Part shown: positions 33,601 to 44,100 of the stretch, piece after piece
Position numbering within the stretch: the first letter of the stretch is position 1
Layout: each line of letters opens with the position of its first letter
Assembly (NCBI GenBank): GCA_032871835.1
Contig: CM065295.1
Coordinates: 84,189,819-84,253,818, forward strand
Reading direction: 5' to 3'
Source: Dipteronia dyeriana
Taxonomy: Eukaryota; Streptophyta; Magnoliopsida; Sapindales; Sapindaceae
Length of the DNA stretch: 64,000 nucleotides
Notes under the pieces: generated by a model
Told to the model about the DNA's origin: nothing
Databases searched by the model: none
What the model saw: only the letters and a program-made list of their open reading frames with translations
Made by a program: the position numbers and the translations under genes

Positions 33601-34269
33601 TGTTGGGTTCAATTATAGGATGATGTAATTTTAGAGTGATTGTTGGTTCAATTTGGTGATGTTAAACTGTTACTAGGTTTGCATTTTATTTTATTTTTTT
33701 GAAATATTTTGGGGAGGGGTACTTATTTGAACTCACAACCTCTTGGTGTAGGTGTGAGGGGCAAACCTCTAGGCCAACCTCATCTTGTCTTAGGTTTACA
33801 TTTACATTGCTGAAAATAGAACAGTTTATTTTAATTTTGTTATGGGTTTCTGCCGAGACGTTTATTTTTATTGACCCTTCTGCAATCTTTAATGTCATTT
33901 TGAAAGATTGAAACTGAAGCTGCAGAAGCACAAGCTGGCACCACCAATGGAGATCTTAGAAGGAAGCTTGAATACTTTGTAAGTTATAAAGACCTCTCTA
34001 GTAATGCTTTAACAAATAATAATAATTCCTTGTTGAAACACTAGTAATCATATTTTGCTATGAACATTCAACTGATGATGTTATGATCATGTTATTTGCA
34101 GCAAACAAAAGTGAAACAAGTTGTGGATGTGTTGAAGCCTCAGTTGACAGGCGAAAGCCAAATCAGTGCAGTTGCAGCAATCCAAGAGCTAGAAGGGCTT
34201 GCTACTATGGACATCACCGCACCATTGAGAGAAGATGCTCCACAACCACCACCACAGGTTCAAAATTAA
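30634..34269 (+). CDS. GH1-HMGA type chromatin protein (HMGA/HON4-HON5-like), 4 exons, 393 aa
   Basis: The exons are 30634-30822, 30934-31686, 33907-33978 and 34102-34269; all junctions are GT/AG and in phase 0. The product binds AT-rich DNA and linker/nucleosomal chromatin in the nucleus. Residues 1-63 are Pro/Gln/Ala-rich. Residues 59-123 are a linker-histone H1/H5 globular (winged-helix) domain (YAEMIYAAISALKEKDGSSK, ending KKSYKLP). Six AT-hooks follow: RGRGRPPK 157-164, RGRGRPKK 192-199, RRPGRPKK 219-226, RGRGRPKK 270-277, GRPVGRPKK 292-300 and GRPVGRPRK 306-314. The tail 315-393 holds the VKQVVDVLKPQLTGE and IQELEGLATMDITAPLRED segment seen in this subgroup. The ATG follows a CT-rich leader and is the first in frame at the family start MDPF. 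The hook number and tail fit the larger HON4/HON5 class better than the short four-hook HMGA. The least certain point is the exon 3 acceptor (TTTTGAAAG). No stop or frameshift breaks it. Confidence 0.88.
32140..33110. repeat. Degenerate repeats inside the 2.2-kb intron of the GH1-HMGA gene
   Basis: Two diverged copies of a segment start GTGTTTAAATATATTAC and CATTTGCCCAT (near 32141 and 32779) and contain AAAGTGTGG and a GTTTGTAGAG or GCTTGTAGAA phrase. The phrase group TCCGGCAGA, CCCACAATAAT and GTCAGCTTT recurs near 32270-32310, 32405-32440, 32890-32925 and 33010-33030. Repeats of CACTCCATAGATAATTTTCA occur at 32525 and 32623. They look like an old repeat that expanded in the intron; the family is not recognised. 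Confidence 0.6.
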
Positions 34270-36059
34270 TATCTCTGTGTTTTTGGGAGTGCTTTTAATA
34301 TATTCAAAAAGCGCATCAATTCAGATGTGTTTTAAGTGCTTTTTTTCAAAGGCATTTTTACTCGAAAACGCTTGGCCTTGTTTATAGAAGGCACTCCCAT
34401 AGACACCGTAGAACAAGTGCATGATGGAGATGGAGATGGAGGTTGTGAATTTGTTGTCTGTGATAGGTTTAGATTTCTGATTGTGCTAGGGAGATCAGAG
34501 TTGTAGAAGTGTTCTAACTTATACAGTTGTAATGGTGTATCACCATTAGTTCGTATTCTATCTTTAGTCTTTATATTCTATATTTAGTCTTTACTGCCTG
34601 TATTCAAATTTTCGAATGCAAATTTCAAATTTCAATACATTTTAACCACCTTTTCTCCTTCTATATATATTTCTTTGAGTCGGGGGAGGGGATATGATTG
34701 ACCCTACGATCTTATTGATGTGGTCGTTGAGAAGCTTATCATTAGGTCATCTCAACTTCCGACTCTTTCCTTCACTATTTCACCCTTTTTAATAGTTTTT
34801 GTACCGTACACAAATCCTATAATTTTCTAGTTTTTTCGTGCAATCTATACTAGGAAGGCTGCGGATGTTTCCAAAGCCCAAAAAGAATAGCATATTATCA
34901 AGTCCCAAAAAACTTATGTCAAGGATGGTAAGTGGTGGCTTTCTGGTGATCTCTTTGCTTGTTTCGTGTTTGATGATCACAGTATTACAGTAGTACTCAT
35001 GTTCAACAGCGTATTTGTAATCAAGTTTGAACTAACAAAGTTTACATCTATAAGCAAAATCATAGGTTATAAATACACATTCCAAGCATACGAAAAGATT
35101 TGCCTGTCCTGTAACATGAAGAGGGTGTTACTGTATCTCACAGGAAAGTAGGCAACTGATTAACACATAATTTGTGGAACCCAAAATCGCAATCAGGACA
35201 AAGATAATTGAACGAACCATTGTAAATCGGTCGAGTGCAGGCTTCCCAGTTCAAAACCATTATTGTAGCTAGATCCAGAGTGCACCAACTAAGTATTTGA
35301 ATTCTTTGTCAACAAAATAATTTGTTCACAGTTTGTTTGATTTGATTTAGGGCTATTCACCCTGATTTGATTTTGGATCGATTAAAAGAGAAACAATTTA
35401 ATTGAAATAATTATTTATATTTACGGTTAATCTTGACATTATAAAGATTATGGCATGTAAATTATAAAATTTTAATTTTTTTACTGTGGTTGTGACTCGT
35501 GAGGCCACCGATAAAAATAAAAATAAATTGGGGAGTTTAAATTAGTAATAATTTCATAATTTTTTAAAAGAATTTTTTAAGGTTTCTTATTATTATTTTA
35601 TGAGTCCCTTCGCTTCACTCGTAGCAATGGTGTTCTATTTCTCCTTTACATCTATAATAAGGTTTCAAGATCTATTTTTGTCTATAAAATCACAAAATGT
35701 GGATATTAATGGAACTAGAAATTCAAGTTTGAGGGGTCATTATAAAAAAACAATGAACTTTAGGGGGCCATATTAAAAAGGCTTAAAAATTGGCAACAAT
35801 TTTATAAATTTTAGGTTTAATCGTACAAACATCACCTAAGTTTATATTAAATTGCACTTATATGCAACCTTTCCGTTTAATGCACAAATATCCCGTAAAA
35901 CATTGACCAAAAGGGAATGACGAAAACATCCTTACATGAAATTAGCAATTCCCTCTCAAAACTTTTGACCTCTAATTAAAATATAAAATAACCCTGGCCA
36001 ACTGAGCTACAAACACTTATTATTAAAGGATTGTTGATTTAAATGTATATATATAGTTA

Positions 36060-36060
<1 letters not shown>
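34270..36060. other. 3' flank of the GH1-HMGA gene and AT-rich intergenic DNA
   Basis: The first 350 bases probably hold the 3' UTR; no unambiguous AATAAA was found close to the stop. The remainder has no recognisable gene. Scattered phrases such as the one near 34678 (GTCGGGGGAGGGGATATGAT) look like worn repeat fragments but could not be classified. Confidence 0.45.
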
Positions 36061-36101
<41 letters not shown>

Positions 36102-36215
36102 GTCTACGTACTAATATAAATTCATCGGTACGTTGAATATGGACCATTAGATTTACATATTTTGACTCAAATGTAACACACTGATGTAAGTTACATCAGT
36201 ACGCATTAAGGAGAA
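36061..36215 (+). repeat. Dispersed small repeat, copy B, with adjoining (TA)n
   Basis: A TA run (36066-36092) is followed by ACGTACTAATATAAATTCAT, GGTACGTTGAATATGGACCA, TTAGATTTACATATTTTGAC and, at the end, the inverted phrase TTACATCAGTACGCAT. The ends are inverted relative to one another (GTACTAATATAA against TTACATCAGTAC), as in a MITE. Confidence 0.65.
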
Positions 36216-36229
36216 AAGATATATATATA

Positions 36230-36411
36230 AAAAAAAATCACAATTAATAATAATATATTAAAATAGATATATGAAAAAGAAAAAGGAAATAAGAAAACAA
36301 AAGGAAAATACTTATTTAAATTTGTTAAATTATGGAAAGAAGCAGATTTAAATTATTTTCTGTCATTAAGCCTTAAAAATAATTTACATCTATTTGTATA
36401 ATTTAAAATGA

Positions 36412-36463
<52 letters not shown>

Positions 36464-36820
36464 ATATTTTAAATAAATTCATATTTAATAATAATATTAT
36501 ATAAAAATAGATTTATGAAAAAGAAAAAGAAAATAAGAAAATAGGAAAATAATTATTTTAAATCTGTTAAAATTATGGAAAGAGACAGATTTAAATTATT
36601 GTGTGTCGTTAAGCCTTAAAAATAATTTAAATCTATTTATATAATTTTAAATGAACTCATATATAATATATATTTTAAATAAATTCATATTTAATAATAA
36701 TAATAATAATATATAAAAACATATTTATGAAAAAGAAAAAGGAAAATAAATATTTTAAATATGTTAAAATTATGGAAAGAAACAGATTTAATTATTTTAT
36801 CAATTAAGCCTTAAAATCTA
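36230..36820. repeat. Three tandem units of about 190-240 bp, AT-rich
   Basis: Units at about 36236-36440, 36465-36655 and 36675-36815 share ATTTATGAAAAAGAAAAAGA-like text, AAATTATGGAAAGAAACAGA and TAAGCCTTAAAA. The third copy is shorter. A (CA)n(TA)n microsatellite separates the first two. Confidence 0.75.
36415..36463. repeat. (CA)n(TA)n microsatellite
   Basis: About 15 CA units directly followed by about 10 TA units. Confidence 0.95.
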
Positions 36821-36956
36821 ACAAGTTAAGGAGTACAAAAAAACATTAATGCCGTTGAACTCCTTTCAACAGCTTCCAGCACATGATTTAATTAATAAAA
36901 TTACAAAAGTGCCCTTAGAAATCAATCCGCAAGGGACACCAATGACTATATGTGGC

Positions 36957-36967
36957 CTTATATATAC
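36957..36967 (+). promoter_or_regulatory. TATA-box-like motif upstream of the GRF pseudogene
   Basis: CTTATATATAC, about 300 bases before the ATG at 37258, followed by a CA-rich leader-like region. This is promoter-like by position only. Confidence 0.35.
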
Positions 36968-37144
36968 CTGCTTAATGATTTCATACATTTCATTCATCAT
37001 TTAACAACAAAAATATTCAAACATATTTACTCACATGTCAACCAATATTCATTCATCTTCATCTATTTCGTCACCAAAAAACACATTCAAGCACATTTAA
37101 TCAGTACCTGTCAATATTTATTCATCTATTTCATCACCAAAAAA

Positions 37145-37243
37145 CACATTCAAACACTTTATACCTTATTCACCCACATTCACAATTGTTTTAAACACAT
37201 TCAAACACTTCCTACCGTATTCACCCACATTCACAATTGTTTT
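37145..37243. repeat. 51-bp tandem duplication in the leader of the GRF pseudogene
   Basis: Two copies with a 51-base offset contain CACATTCAAACACTT and ATTCACCCACATTCACAATT. Earlier diverged echoes (CACCAAAAAACACATTCAA near 37071 and 37136) suggest repeated slippage. Confidence 0.8.
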
Positions 37244-37257
37244 GTCAGTGAACAACC

Positions 37258-37679
37258 ATGGAAGGAAGTTCAAATATAGAGAGTGTAAGAAGCAACATCA
37301 ATGGTGGAGTGCTAATATTCAAAAACAAAACATGCAAATGTGGTAAGAAGGTTGGTGTGAAAATCTCATAGTTGTTTGATAATCCAGGGAAGTTATTTTA
37401 TTTTTGTTAAAAAGGGCAATACAAATTTTTTTCATGGTGAGAGCCAGATGCAACAAAATTATTGGGAAGTATGTAGGTATCGAAGAAATGAATAGGGATG
37501 GAATTGATGAAAAATTGAAATTGCTAAATGCAAAGATGCAGAAACTGAAATCAAGTATAATTGGAAGAATGTACAATCAGATGACAAGTATAAATGGAAG
37601 TTTAAGTGGGTTAAAGAAGATGATGTTGCTTAATATATTACTATTGGGTGTCTCTATAATTTTTTTCTTAGTTCTATGA
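37258..37679 (+). pseudogene. GRF-type zinc-finger small membrane protein, pseudogene
   Basis: The ATG at 37258 opens MEGSSNIESVRSNINGG, followed by the zinc-finger core CKCGKKVGVKIS, a TAG stop (37369-37371), then LFDNPGKLFYFC, another stop, and the FFSW motif. After a frameshift the C-terminal part continues in another frame (37404-37679): GKYVGIEEMNRDGIDEKLKL and LNAKMQKLKSSI form a short coiled coil, and LLNILLLGVSIIFFLVL is a single membrane segment at the very end. This order (GRF zinc finger, coiled coil, tail anchor) is a common small plant protein family of unclear role, often amplified in genomes. At least three stops and one frameshift show that this copy is dead. Confidence 0.72.
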
Positions 37680-39600
37680 ACATGTAATGCGGTTGTGATA
37701 TGTAATGCAATGCAGTTAATGAATATCACGTATCCAATATCATAACAGTCGGTCATTGTCAACGAATTCTTAATACATATGTATAAGTACTAATATAAGC
37801 ACTAACAATTCAATGCAAGAGAAAATCGATATGAATGTACTGAAGATTTTCTCATCATTAGGTGTAAATATTTATACCCTTTATATGTATTACTATATCT
37901 AATGAAAAGGCATTTTAAATAGTGAAAATCGAATTTGTGTGTGGTAAGATTGAGGTAAGGAAAGTTGGGTGAGCCATAAATCTTTAATAGGTGAGATCAA
38001 GGTTTTTTTTTTAATGTTAATATGTGTCCTAAGGGCTAAGAGCACAGTTTAACAACTAGAATTGTATTATAACATGAAATTTAATAAATGCACAATTACT
38101 GTATTAATTATTTTATTTCTACTTATATATTTATTGAGTTTCTTGTTAAGGTAAATATTTAGTTATTAACATATACTATCAGGTTAATACTACTATTTTT
38201 TTCTTTCTTTTTTTGTACTGTGAACTAGTTCATAAAGTGATATATATTCTAGATAAAATGGTTGGCCATCTATTTATAATATAAGCAATTGTGTCAAATG
38301 CTTGCCACAAAAAGGACAAGAGCATTGAAGCATGAACAAGAAAAGTTAAACCGATCTTAATGATGTGCTTGTATATTCTGTCAGACACACCATTTTACTA
38401 ATTACTAGTGCGTATCATGAGGATATGAGTGTAGAAAATGAATACCACAGTTGGAAGAATATGATAGCTCAAAGTTGAGAAAGTAGAAGGAGAGAATTGT
38501 TGAAGAAGACAATATGATTTTATTGACATTGTTACCCAAGTGTTTGAGAAAAGTACCAAGCTTGCTTAAACCTTCTTCATTGCAAATGGCTTTTCTTCAA
38601 CTACATTAATAGAACTTCACGTATTTGCAACTTTCGTTTTGAGGCTTTACTAATCTTACATAATTACATTCAATCATAAAATTATAAAATATATATATAA
38701 AAAAAGACAGATAATGCATATCGTAGAAAAGAAATGGCAGACATGTTCTGACGTGGCACACTAGACATCGACCTACACTAATTCAGACAAGTTTTAAATC
38801 CCACGCGCTCTGTCACGCTCCAATCATAATAGCAGAAATTCCACTTTTAAGCTTTTCCTTCTTTTTTTTACCATCGAATAATGGTGATTGGTGACCCAAA
38901 TTTCTGATCTAACAATTCTTGTCCGTCGCGTGTTGCCACGAACCAATCAAATCCTGGGTTGGCTCGGTATTATTGGATCCACGGCGGCGCGTGTGTAAAA
39001 CGTGGTCTTGGATTGGTTGGCTGAATAAATAAAGAAAGCAACGTCCACACTTTTGAAGTAAAGAAAAGATATGGAAAACTTTTTGCATTAAAAGCACAAG
39101 ACAAAAATAGCCGCCCATGTATACTCACTCTCACAACCAACTCAAACCCCTTGACGTTTTCATTTTTTTTTAAAATTTAATTTTTGTTCGTATCTTGTAA
39201 TACTACATTAATAAATAAAACTATAAAATATTTAAAGTTGAAAAATATAAATACAAAATAGTTGATCATGTATTTGTTGAACCACAAAATGCACTTCTTC
39301 GATTATTCCCACCCATAATCCCATTCATTGTGTATAATGTATATATAATGTGTGACTTCGTCATATTTATGTTTATAATTGGATCTCCACACATGGATTT
39401 CTCAATGGATGATACAAATTTAATGCTGACAAAACAATGTTTTAGTGTTAAATTTCTTACGTCCACACCGATGATAGTATAAGTTTAAATCACATCCCTT
39501 GTTGGAACTTTAAAATTGTAAGGTTTTTTTTATTAAAAAATACAATCTGTAATGCTTTATTTGAATAAATATTGTGAGTACAATGCAATTATTTGTTTCA
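37680..39600. other. Intergenic DNA with a promoter-like island
   Basis: No gene was recognised. Around 38750-39060 the sequence is less AT-rich and contains GACGTGGCAC, AACGTGGTC, two CCAATCA boxes (AACCAATCAAATCC and CTCCAATCATAA) and ATTGGTTGG. These resemble a plant promoter, but no reading frame follows on either side. Confidence 0.4.
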
Positions 39601-39609
39601 CAGGAATGA

Positions 39610-40512
39610 TGTTGACGTTTATTTCTGGATTGTATCAGAAAAGTCAACAAGAATTGGATTTTGACTGAGATTTCAAAGAGAGAGAAGGAGAAAGTAAACA
39701 AGACACGGGTTTTTTAAGTGGTAAAACTCTGATGACCGAAGAAACGTCCACGGGTGGTTGAATGATCAACCTAGCCAAAATCCACTATGAATTTGGAATA
39801 TTACAAGCTCTTGATCTCTTTTTTTTCTCTGAATTTTGCTATGATTTATATGTATGCTCTATTGTCTATATCTCTTTTTCAACGAGATTATGGGTCTATT
39901 TATATGTGTATAGAGCCATAATCTGCTTTGTACAAGTAATAGATCTTTGTATTTAATTACAATTATTTTCTCGTTTGGAGCTGGTTGTCTTCTTTCCTGT
40001 TTCGGAGTCTTGTATTGAGATCGAATGTGACTTCAATAACGTAGTCTAATTTGAACTTGTTTCCTTATAAGAACGTCGTCTTTTTAAAGAAATAAAGTTG
40101 TTGTCTGATTGGGAACCCTTCCAGCTTAGTATTATGTTCTCTTTGAAATTCCTTGATGTGGATATCTTCGTGTATCCTTATGGCTTGATCCACGTGAGCT
40201 ACGCACTGGTGCTTTTATTTGATTTTCATCATGCTTGTCCCGAGTAAGAGCAATACATGTTGGTCCCAAGTAGCCCCTTTTGATCCCGAGTAGAAACGTC
40301 ATTTAACCAGTTTCGAGTGTCGTTAGCTGATTCCGAGTAATATATGACATCGATTGACTCTGAGTGGGTTCTGTTCAATATCTGCTTACTCGGGTTCTCT
40401 TCTTCGATGACGTCTTGTATGATATTTTCTGAATGCCTATTCGGATATCCACCTGACAATTTTATCCTCTTTGTTTGGTGACGTGTTCATGCGATAAAAT
40501 TCACATATGACA
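39610..40512 (-). repeat. 3' LTR of the gypsy element
   Basis: 903 bases. It differs from the other LTR by scattered substitutions and by two short blocks missing from the other copy (near 40264-40285 and 40345-40360). It keeps the TATAAATA promoter motif on the minus strand (39897-39904). Confidence 0.93.
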
Positions 40513-40523
40513 ATACCCCCTTA
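40513..40523 (-). other. Polypurine tract of the gypsy element
   Basis: AAGGGGGTATTG on the minus strand lies directly before the 3' LTR start TGTCATATG. In LTR retrotransposons it primes plus-strand DNA synthesis. Confidence 0.7.
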
Positions 40524-40719
40524 AAATGTTTTTGCTGAACAAGGTTTGTTCGGGGATAAATATTTTAATTAGTTGCCAATACCTTTTCAGTATCCGAGTA
40601 AATATCTTATCATAATGACGTGTTTTAATGACGACCTTGCAAATTCGATTTGCCTCTTTACGCAAGATCTTTAGTGATGGTGATGTTTTGAAGTTCTGAC
40701 AGCAAAAGCTAGTTCTGTC

Positions 40720-42899
40720 TTTGACACGTGTCTTTTGCCTCTTCGTTTTTCGATATTATTTATGAGAAACGACTTACTTGTTTCCCCATGCGCCGCCTAC
40801 GTCATCAATCATCATCATTGTTTCTTTCCCGTATTGAGATCCTAGGGTTTCGTGTTATTATTTCTTTAAATTCTTTGCTGAGAGACATAGTTGGTTTATC
40901 CTCGACGATTTTCAGCAAAAATTTCTTTAAACCCAGATTTCTTTACACAGAAGTTCGCGATTCTCCATTGAAGATCTTGCATCAAACTTAATTCAAGGTT
41001 AGTTTTAATGGAGCCATCTTCCCGTCATTGTCTTTTTAATGTCGCTCTTAATGCATTAGAACATGGGGATTTCCAGTTAGTTTCTTGCATTAGAAGATTA
41101 CTGGGGGAAATCCCTGTAGATGAACCTCCATTTTTAGAAGTTAATGTTTCGGGGCTTCACCCTGACGTCACTTTTAGCTCTGTATCGAGTTCTTCATCTA
41201 GTTTTGATTCTGATATTTCTGACGTGGTTCCTTTTTTCTTCTAGTGTTTGATACGGACGTCGTCTGTGATCTTTAGGCTCTTAAAGTGAAGTCAATCATT
41301 CAGGCGAGTCCGAAAAAGGCTTCTCGTCAAGGCAATGAAGGCATCCCCCCCCCCCACTCGAGTCTGATGAGGAGACTGATGCTGCTTAGGAGCAGATCCC
41401 CGAATACGTCCCTGAGGACGTTCAGCCGACCGCTGGAGAGACTAGGGGTCCGAGTGGCCCGACCGATTCTCAGCTGCCTGTCAATCGGTAAAGACAAAGT
41501 GAAGGTCTCGGTGAGAAGCCCACCGAGCGGACTGACGTCGATGACGGAGGTTATACCTACTCAAGCCAAGTGACTGCGGGTCTCGACGTTTTCAAATCTT
41601 TCCTGGACGATGTTCAGGAGGACCTCGCAGCTGATCTCGGCTTCCACCATTTTTGAGGTGAGAAACAGAAGACATTTAGCTCACCGACTTGCCCTCTCAA
41701 AGTCCTTCGGGTGGTCTCATTCATCGACTCCAGCGATAAAGATGTTACGGATGAGATTACCTCAAGTGTTGGTGCTGGAGCTTCAGCAGATATGGCGGCT
41801 TCAGAACCGAGCAGAGCTTCCCCTACCCCCGAGGTTAGAGATCTGGGGGCTGAACCCTCGGGGGTTACTTTACATCCTTCTTCGGCTTCAGAACTGAACA
41901 AGGCTTCCCCTACCCCCAAGGTTGGGAATCTGAGGGCTGAACCCTCGGGAGTTCCTTCATATCCTTCTCCCCAAGATATGTTACGGGGGATGTCCTCCGG
42001 TCGGGCTTTCGTCGGAGAAGACCGTTGGAGCAGTTTTCAAGATGGCTCCCTAACCGAACGTCTTCAAAACATTTTTAATGGTGCCTCTTATGTAAGCTAC
42101 CCTCAATTTCTTTAATTTTTTTCTTGTTTGCTAGATTTCTAATTGTATTCCTTTGCAGATGGTGGCCGAATTTACTGAGCTAGTTCAGACGCAGCAACAT
42201 CAAGCTAATCGAATAATGCGTCTGGAGGCTCAACTAAAGAAAAGTGAGGATAGCCGAGCTCGGGTCGAAATGGCTTACCAATAGGAGGTTGGTTCTATAT
42301 AAATTTTTGTCGACCACTGTCTGGCAAAGCAAATGGAGGCCGAGGAAAGAGCTTCTTCGGTAGAAGAGAAAGCAACATCACTTCAGAACTTATTGTTTTC
42401 TGCCCAAGAATCTATGCTCAAGGCCGAGCAGGAAACGGATCAGTCTAAGTCGGCGTATAAGCAGAAAATTGAAGATCTGGAGGGCCAAACGTTGATAGTT
42501 GAATCCCTATCCCGAGAGGTCAGGCTTGAACTTGAAGTACAAGGTGTGGATCGTTTCAAAAGATCCCCTGCCTACAACCCTCTTCTCATTCGGGAATTTC
42601 AACGAGGGCTAGTTTCAGTCGGTGAGTTCTTTAAAGTTAAGAATAGAGCGACTGAAAAGGCCCGAACCAATCGAGAGTTGTCAATCAAACATCACGTGGG
42701 TCGGTCCTTGGAGTCTCTTCAAACTCAGATGAATCAATTGAGAGTTTATTGCTGTAGCCAAGGCAAAGAGCCCCATCCTATGCATTTAGAGATTCCATCT
42801 GAACACTCCCTCTCAACCTTCTATGCTAGTCAAGAGTCGGTCGTGGACGGTGTGAAGCCTGATGTCGGGCCAAATACAGGAGAGGATTACAGCCAATGA
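40720..42899 (+). pseudogene. Antisense additional ORF of the gypsy element (coiled-coil protein), damaged
   Basis: On the strand opposite to gag-pol, between pol and the 3' LTR, lies a gene-like region. After a leader an ATG at 41008 opens MEPSSRHCLFNVALNALEHG. Ser/Pro-rich and acidic segments follow in shifted frames (41286-42091). An intron with good borders is at 42092-42158 (donor TTAT then GTAAGC, acceptor CCTTTGCAG). The frame after it (MVAEFTELVQTQQHQANRIM) and the long stretch 42333-42899 are rich in Glu/Lys/Gln and predict a coiled coil, ending at a TGA (42897-42899). An AATAAA signal lies at 43089-43094. Antisense additional ORFs are known from Tat-lineage elements, but their role is unknown. 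Stops at 41242-41244 and near 42283 and several frameshifts make this copy non-functional as read. Confidence 0.65.
42092..42158 (+). other. Predicted 67-bp intron in the antisense ORF
   Basis: GTAAGC at the donor, a T-rich tract, and CCTTTGCAG at the acceptor. Its plus-strand orientation supports transcription opposite to gag-pol. Confidence 0.55.
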
Positions 42900-43190
42900 A
42901 TGGATGACTTGGTCGACACAATCGCTTGGCCTTCAACGAAAGTCTGCTCCGAGAGTACGAGATGGTGCCTGACCCGAGTATTGACAAGGGCTTGAAATCC
43001 TCACAACCTTAATTTTTGTAGAATTGTAGAAATTCTTAGAAATCTTTTATTCTTTATTGTAAGGAATTTGTAACCCTTCTCTAAAATCAATAAAATTTCA
43101 AGTTTTTCTAAATGATTTTGATTTGCTTTAATTACTCAACTTCTTGACTGTTGCCAAGTACTTTATTAAACTGGCATATTTGATGCTCGG

Positions 43191-43557
43191 GTAACTTAAC
43201 CGAGTATCTTATTAAACCGAGTATCTTATTAAACCGGTAGTTACCCAAATAACTTTAATCCTCAAGTATCTTATTAAACTGGTTTTTCGATGTTCGGGTA
43301 ACTTAACAGAGTATCTTATTAAACCGGTAGTTACCCAAATAACTTTAATTGTCAAGTATCTTATTAAACTGGCTCTTCGATGTTCGGGTAACTTAACCAA
43401 GTATCTTATTAAACTGGTAGTTACCCGAATAACTTTAATTGCCAAGTATCTTATTAAACTGGCTCTTCGATGTTCGGGTAACTTAACCAAGTATCTTATT
43501 AAACTGGTAGTTACCCGAATAACTTTAATTGCCAATTATCTTATTAAACTGACTCTT
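43191..43557. repeat. 90-bp tandem array in the gypsy 3' region
   Basis: Four units with a 90-base period, each holding AACTTAACC, AGTATCTTATTAAACTGG twice, GTAGTTACCC, ATAACTTTAAT and TTCGATGTTCGGGT. The first unit also has an extra short repeat of GAGTATCTTATTAAACC. It lies between the antisense ORF and the pol end. Open frames across it (minus-strand repeats of SLIRYL) are artefacts of the repeat. Confidence 0.92.
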
Positions 43558-43559
43558 CA

Positions 43560-44100
43560 TTATTAACCGAGTCATCTTAAAATAGGCAAGTTTATACTTG
43601 TGTTTCATACTCGGTTGCTACCCGAACATTACATCAAGGCTCATCATGATCATACGTTCGAGTCCTTACACATTACTAAGGACGTCTCCCCAGTTTTTAT
43701 GTGTAAGGGTTTATCGAATCGTTAAGCTTTTTGAATTGCTTAACACAACTACACATTTCACCAGAATTTTTCTCGATAGCGTCCCGAGCTGGTGCATCAG
43801 GTTTGCCTTTTTGCGAATGTCATTTTGACCTTGCTCGACTGGCATGCTCCTTCGAGCTTCTCCGCCCATTCAGGATTTAATGGTCCTGAGCATTCTATTT
43901 GCATGTTCTTATTATCATGCTTGTCTTCCATATGTTCTTATTATCGTATGCTTTCTTTTAGAAATCCAGAGCTCGATGCTTTTTTTTTCGGAAATCCCGA
44001 GTCTGATTTTTTATTTATAACTGCAAAATCAATAAAGTTATAAATTTCAACTAATATTTATCCTAACTAGAAAAAAGAACAAAAAACAATTTTAAGGATA
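43560..44100. other. Gypsy 3' untranslated spacer
   Basis: Non-coding sequence between the 90-bp array and the end of pol. Phrases such as CCGAGTC, GCTCGATG and CCCGAGCT resemble those of the LTR. No gene is supported. Confidence 0.55.

Noticed and set aside
33700..33790. Possible tRNA-like or SINE-like phrase (TTTGAACTCACAACCTC), with look-alikes near 34680, 54665 and 54850
   Set aside because: No cloverleaf could be drawn and no target duplication or tail was found; probably worn repeat fragments.
39762..39956. 64-residue frame present in both gypsy LTRs (also 49913-50107)
   Set aside because: It lies inside the LTR, overlaps the promoter region and has no domain; duplication simply reflects the LTR pair.
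43212..43535. 107-residue repetitive frame (SLIRYL repeats)
   Set aside because: An artefact of the 90-bp tandem array, whose period is a multiple of three.
43191..43557. CRISPR array
   Set aside because: The units are contiguous 90-bp repeats without unique spacers, in a plant retrotransposon.
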